Origin: Herbidospora solisilvae
GTDB taxonomy: Bacteria; Actinomycetota; Actinomycetes; Streptosporangiales; Streptosporangiaceae
Direction: 5' to 3'
Assembly: GCF_009901565.1 (NCBI RefSeq)
Contig: NZ_WXEW01000002.1
Coordinates: 744,001 to 808,000 of the forward strand
DNA: 64,000 nt
Below are positions 60,614-64,000 of the stretch, in pieces. Below the pieces are notes generated by a model. It had not been told where the DNA came from. It was given only the letters and a program-made list of their open reading frames with translations, and ran no database searches. The stretch's first letter is position 1. Every line of letters starts with the position of its first letter. A program made the translations under genes and the position numbers.

Positions 60614-62485
60614 CTATGCGTTCCATTTCTGGTTGGCCGCGCCCGTGCAGGTCCAGATCTGGAGCCTGGTCCCGTCGGCGCTGGAGTTGCCCGTCGCGTC
60701 GGCGCACTTGCCGGACACAGGGTTCACCAGGTCCTGGCCCGAGGTGTACGTCCACTGCTGGTTGGCCGTCCCGCCGCACGTCCACAACTGGAGTTGCGCG
60801 CCGTTGGCGGTGCTCTGGCCGGTCACGTCGAGGCACTTGCCGAAGGCGCGGATGGTGCCGTCGCCGGGGCGGGTCCACTGCTGGGCGGCGGTGCCGTTGC
60901 AGGTGTAGAGCTGCACGGCCGCGCCGTTGGCCGTGCTGGCCCCGGCCACGTCGATGCACTTGCCGCCCAGTCCGGTGATCTGACCCGTCGTGCCGCCTCC
61001 GCCGCCGCTCTGGGTGCCGGTCCAGGTAAAGGTCGCGGTGGTCCGGGCAGGGAGGGTGTAGGTGAAGGCCTGGCCGCCCCAGTTGACGCGGACCGACTGC
61101 GCCGACGTGGTGCCGTTGTGGGCGATCAGGGCCTTGGAGCCGTCGGTGTTCTTCCAGGCGACGTTCTGGACGGTGCCGTTGGCGGTCGAGTCGATGCGGG
61201 CCGCGCCGGGCTTGACGAACTTGGTCAGGTGGCCGGTCGTGTAGTACTCGATCGTGTTGTCCACCTGCCCGGCGCGGGCGCCGCCCTCCTGGACGGTGAC
61301 CAGGCCGGTGCAGACGTCGCAGCCGCCGTTGTGCGGGCCCATCGACTGGTTGAGGGCGAGCGACCACTTCACGATGCTCTTCGACCAGTTGCGGGTGTAG
61401 TTCACGATGTCGGACATGTCTTCGTTGTGCTGGTTGCCGATCCAGGTGCCGCCCGAGTGCTCGGTCGAGAACTGGTTCACGTTCGGGTACTGGTTGTGCA
61501 CCTGCGTGCCGACGTTGGGGTCGCCGAAGTAGCCGTGCCAGGCGATGCCGGCGAAGAGGGGGTCGTTGCGGACCGCCGGGTCGGCCAGCAGGCCGGCGCC
61601 GATCTGGTTGTAGTCGCCGTAGTTCCAGTCGTGCACCATCACCTTGGTGGTGATGCCGGCCGCGCGGAAGGCCGGGTAGATGTGGTTCTTGGTCAGCTCG
61701 ACCAGGCCGGAGGAGTTCCAACTCATGCCGGGGTAGTTCATCGCGGTCGGGTTGCCCGCCTGGCAGCAGTTGGGCTCGTTCTGCACCGAGACGTAGTCGA
61801 CCGGCACGCCGATGGCCTGGTAGCTCTGGATGTACTTGACGAAGTACTGGGCGTACATCGAGTAGTACTCCGAGCGGAGCCAGCCCATCTGGTCCATCCG
61901 GCCGTTGTCCTTCATCCACCCGGGGGCGCTCCACGGCACGCCCTTCACCCGGAGTTGCGGGTTGAGCTGCTTGGCCTGCTGGGTGAGCAGGCGCACGTTG
62001 GTGTCGTAGCCGTTGGCGCCGAAGTCGTTGAGGTTGCAGCAGGTGTCGTCGAGCGAGACGTTGCCGGGCCTGGACAGGTCGGAGGCCCCGATCGGGTTGC
62101 GCACGAACGACAGGCCGATGCCGTCGACCGGGTGGAACAGGCGGCGCATCACCGCGTCGCGGGTGGCCGCGCTGATCGCGCCGCCGCGGAACAGGTGGGC
62201 GGTGGTGTCGGTGATCGACGCGCCGCCGCCCTCGAAGGTCTGGTAGGTCGTGTTCTCGTTGACCGTGATCGTGTGGGTGGCCCCACCGGCGGTGGTGCCG
62301 AAGGTGACGGGCGACTGCTGCTGGAGGCCGCGGGTGACGTTCCGGCCGCCGCCGTCGGAGGTGGTGGTGAGCCAGATGTTGACGGTCTCGTTGGCGGCGT
62401 ACGCGGCGGGAGTGGCCGTCATCAGGGCCGCGGTGGTGACGAGGGCGGCGCCGATCGCGACGGCCCGGCGAAGGGGAGGTAACAC
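60614..62485 (-). CDS. Secreted GH30 glycosidase with ricin-type CBM13
   Basis: 623 residues from GTG 62485 (AAAGGA upstream). Signal peptide ends near residue 32 (PAAYA). GH30 (beta/alpha)8 barrel plus beta-domain: GGGASITDTTAHLF, RNPIGASDLS, WSAPGWMK, acid/base Glu237 in VQNEPNCC and nucleophile Glu342 in FSTEHSGG. A Gly-rich linker precedes a C-terminal beta-trefoil (GGKCIDVAGAS..., GKCLDVTGQS..., GKCADATGNS..., each with Q.W) of CBM13/RICIN type. Likely acts on beta-1,6-galactan, beta-1,6-glucan or similar side-chain glycans. Immediately downstream of a LacI-family regulator. Confidence 0.93.
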   Translation of the reverse strand: MLPPLRRAVAIGAALVTTAALMTATPAAYAANETVNIWLTTTSDGGGRNVTRGLQQQSPVTFGTTAGGATHTITVNENTTYQTFEGGGASITDTTAHLFRGGAISAATRDAVMRRLFHPVDGIGLSFVRNPIGASDLSRPGNVSLDDTCCNLNDFGANGYDTNVRLLTQQAKQLNPQLRVKGVPWSAPGWMKDNGRMDQMGWLRSEYYSMYAQYFVKYIQSYQAIGVPVDYVSVQNEPNCCQAGNPTAMNYPGMSWNSSGLVELTKNHIYPAFRAAGITTKVMVHDWNYGDYNQIGAGLLADPAVRNDPLFAGIAWHGYFGDPNVGTQVHNQYPNVNQFSTEHSGGTWIGNQHNEDMSDIVNYTRNWSKSIVKWSLALNQSMGPHNGGCDVCTGLVTVQEGGARAGQVDNTIEYYTTGHLTKFVKPGAARIDSTANGTVQNVAWKNTDGSKALIAHNGTTSAQSVRVNWGGQAFTYTLPARTTATFTWTGTQSGGGGGTTGQITGLGGKCIDVAGASTANGAAVQLYTCNGTAAQQWTRPGDGTIRAFGKCLDVTGQSTANGAQLQLWTCGGTANQQWTYTSGQDLVNPVSGKCADATGNSSADGTRLQIWTCTGAANQKWNA

Positions 62486-62556
62486 CGTGATTCCTTTCGC
62501 GGTCCGCGGGACGCCGGCTGGCGGACCATGTAACAAATGAAACAGGAAAGAAACCT

Positions 62557-62573
62557 TGCTGTGCGCCACAGCA
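62557..62573. promoter_or_regulatory. Candidate LacI-family operator in the GH30 promoter
   Basis: TGCTGTG-CGC-CACAGCA, a perfect 17-bp palindrome 72 bases upstream of the GH30 GTG. On the minus strand a TTGACA (62598-62593) lies 17 bases before the expected -10 region, which this palindrome overlaps. This geometry suits repression by the neighbouring LacI protein. Confidence 0.6.
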
Positions 62574-62600
62574 CAACACGCACGGGAAAACCTGTCAAGG

Positions 62601-63629
62601 TCAGTGTGAAACAGATGGAACAGACGGGACCGGTCCAGTGGATCCCCGCACCACCAGCTCGGCGCCCAGCGAGACGTGCAGCGCCTCGACGGCCTGCCGG
62701 CCGAGGATCCGCATGAGCAGGGTGACCGCCGTTCGGCCCATCTCTTGCAGCGGCTGACGCACGGTCGTCAGCGCCGGGGTCGTCGCGCGGCTGACGTCGA
62801 TGTCGTCGAACCCGGCGATCGACAGGTCGCCGGGGATCGACAGGCCGCGCTCGGCGGCGGCCCACATGGCGCCGACGGCCATCTTGTCGTTGAACGCCAC
62901 CAGCGCCGTCGGCCGCTCGGGCAGGTCGAGCAGTTCGGCCGCGGCGCGGTGGCCGTTGCGCGTGTTGGGCTCGACGACCGCCCGGGTCAGTTCAGGCGCG
63001 GGCAGCACGCCCGCCCCGGCCAGCGCGGCGGTGTAGCCGGCCAGGCGGGCCTCGGAGGCCAGCCACTCGACCGGGCCGCCGATGATGCCGACCCGGCGGT
63101 GCCCCAGGCCCACCAGGTGGGACGTCACGGCCCGGCCCCCGGCGAAGTGGGCGGCCGACACGGCGGCCATGTCCTTGGCGGGCGGGGTGCGGGGGTCGAC
63201 GACGACGAAGGGGAAGCCGCGATCGCGAAGCCGTACAAGAACCGACGGCTCCTCCGGAGGCAGGATCAGGATCGCGCCCGCGATCCCTGAGCGGCCCGGC
63301 AGGGTGCCCAGCGTCTCGGCCGGCTGGGCGGCCTCGCCCGCGTTGAGGATCATCTGGCGGCCGTGCAGGTCGATGGTCTCGGCGACCGACGACACGATCA
63401 GGCCGAAGTAGTCGGTCAGCAGGTAGGGGCAGCGCACGAACACCGCCCCGGCGGCCTGCTCGGCGCGCGGCCGGGGCGCCTGGTCGCCGAGGCGGCCGAC
63501 GGCGGCCAGCACCAGCTCACGGGTGTGCGGCGCGACGTTGGCCTGCCCGTTGAGCACGCGGGAGACGGTGGCGATGGACAACCCGGTCGCCGCCGCGACG
63601 TCGCGGACCGTCGCCCTGTCTCTGGCCAT
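62601..63629 (-). CDS. LacI-family transcription regulator
   Basis: 342 residues. N-terminal helix-turn-helix and hinge helix (TVRDVAAATGLSIATVSRVLNGQANVAP) followed by a periplasmic-binding-protein-like effector domain (FVRCPYLLTDYFGLIVSSVAETI, HRRVGIIGGPVEWLASEARLAGY, PTALVAFNDKMAVGAMWAAAERGLSIPGDLSIAGFDDIDVSRATTPALTTVRQP). ATG 63629 with GGAGA upstream. Same strand and just before the GH30 gene, so probably senses a product of that enzyme. Not obviously CelR/CebR, and the cellulase operators at 16.4 and 19.4 kb are a different sequence from the palindrome here. Confidence 0.94.
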   Translation of the reverse strand: MARDRATVRDVAAATGLSIATVSRVLNGQANVAPHTRELVLAAVGRLGDQAPRPRAEQAAGAVFVRCPYLLTDYFGLIVSSVAETIDLHGRQMILNAGEAAQPAETLGTLPGRSGIAGAILILPPEEPSVLVRLRDRGFPFVVVDPRTPPAKDMAAVSAAHFAGGRAVTSHLVGLGHRRVGIIGGPVEWLASEARLAGYTAALAGAGVLPAPELTRAVVEPNTRNGHRAAAELLDLPERPTALVAFNDKMAVGAMWAAAERGLSIPGDLSIAGFDDIDVSRATTPALTTVRQPLQEMGRTAVTLLMRILGRQAVEALHVSLGAELVVRGSTGPVPSVPSVSH

Positions 63630-63673
63630 ACCGTCTCCAATGAATTCGCAAGCCACCGACAAGCGGGCAATCC

Positions 63674-63686
63674 TATAAAAGAGCCA
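63674..63686 (+). promoter_or_regulatory. TATAAA -10 element close to the GNAT start
   Basis: TATAAA at 63674-63679 lies six bases before the ATG at 63686, the distance from -10 to transcription start. This predicts a leaderless mRNA; no ribosome site is present. No convincing -35 is seen. Confidence 0.45.
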
Positions 63687-64000
63687 TGGAACTCACGCGG
63701 CCCAAACCGGCGGACGCCCAGGCGATCCACGCCCTGATCGCCGAACTCGACACGATCGTGGTCGGGCGGCCCGACTCCACCCTCGACGACATCGCCGACC
63801 TGCTCGTCGACCCCGACTTCGACCCGGCGACCGACGGCTGGCTCTGCTACGAGGACGGCCGCCTGACCGGCTTCGGCCAGGCGATGCGCAAGGGCCGCAG
63901 CGACGAGGTCATGCTCGACGTCCGCGCCCGCACCACCGCCGCGGCCGAGGCGTTGTGGGAGCGGGTCCTGGGCCGCTTCACCGGCGTCACCGCCGAGATC
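63686..64000 (+). CDS. GNAT acetyltransferase, N-terminal part
   Basis: Runs off the right edge; 105 residues present. Begins MELTRPKPADAQAIHALIAELD, then DGWLCYEDGRLTGFGQAMRKG, the first strands of a GNAT fold. The acetyl-CoA pyrophosphate loop (Q/R-x-x-G-x-G/A) lies beyond or near the end and is not seen, so identification rests on the N-terminal pattern. Probably acetylates an amine of a small molecule or protein. Divergent from the LacI gene. Confidence 0.75.
   Translation, partial: MELTRPKPADAQAIHALIAELDTIVVGRPDSTLDDIADLLVDPDFDPATDGWLCYEDGRLTGFGQAMRKGRSDEVMLDVRARTTAAAEALWERVLGRFTGVTAEI

Noticed and set aside
62601-63629. The LacI regulator as the CelR/CebR of this strain
   Set aside because: It lies 43 kb from the cellulases and beside GH30, where a different palindrome is found; no cellulose box is near it and no cellobiose transporter adjoins it.

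Overview
High-GC (about 70%) chromosomal DNA from a mycelial, cellulose-degrading actinomycete. Support comes from GTG/TTG starts with GGAGG-like ribosome sites, CBM2-bearing secreted cellulases under a CelR/CebR-type operator, a PHO box made of 11-bp direct repeats, LytS/LytTR and DcuS-like carboxylate sensing, an MmyB-like regulator, and a WS/DGAT acyltransferase. Streptosporangiaceae or relatives is a reasonable guess, but this is inference only. No rRNA, tRNA, CRISPR array, intact prophage or insertion sequence was recognised.

Layout. 1-4.6 kb: a truncated FAD-linked oxidase, a secreted M6 metalloprotease and a lipid kinase. 4.6-12.4 kb: a SNF2 helicase plus SWIM-domain protein transcribed away from a 130-residue protein and two DUF4132-like paralogues, one of which has lost its central domain. 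12.4-13.9 kb: small membrane proteins. 14-19.4 kb: a GH9-CBM3-CBM2 processive-type endocellulase and a CBM2-GH48 exocellulase, each with its own TGGGAGCGCTCCCA operator. 19.6-23.3 kb: a phosphate transporter/DUF47 operon behind a three-unit PHO box, followed by a membrane protein. 23.3-25.4 kb: MaoC hydratase, acyl-CoA dehydrogenase, HIT protein.

25.4-35.4 kb is a carboxylate sensing and uptake island: a CitA/DcuS-like two-component pair divergent from a DctA-type transporter, a LytS/LytTR pair, and two tandem small-membrane-protein/sodium-solute-symporter pairs, the second clearly DUF485-ActP. Crp/GlxR-like palindromes of the same design precede dctA and the DUF485-actP pair, suggesting joint carbon control. 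35.4-47.4 kb holds mixed metabolic and regulatory genes (TetR, orphan FtsX-type permease, WS/DGAT, molybdo-oxidoreductase, CGNR regulator with divergent hydrolase, MOSC protein, PolX, adenylate-forming ligase, cold-shock-like protein).

47.4-56.2 kb is an accessory, partly decayed segment. An intact aldo/keto reductase and a truncated, frameshifted second copy bracket a secreted beta-rich protein and about 1.2 kb of gene-poor DNA. Next to it, an intact NrtR-like Nudix regulator precedes a large nucleosidase-like/TPR-like/transmembrane protein that carries four frameshifts. This resembles a nucleotide-sensing conflict (defence) effector in decay. 56.2-64 kb: an SDR with divergent MmyB-like regulator, small secreted lectin-like and beta-helix proteins, a secreted GH30 with a ricin-type module next to its likely LacI repressor, and a truncated GNAT.

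A 70-75 bp GC-rich intergenic repeat ending in GAGCCGTAACGGA occurs three times (30.4, 44.1 and 60.4 kb). Each copy is in the same orientation as the gene whose 3' end precedes it.
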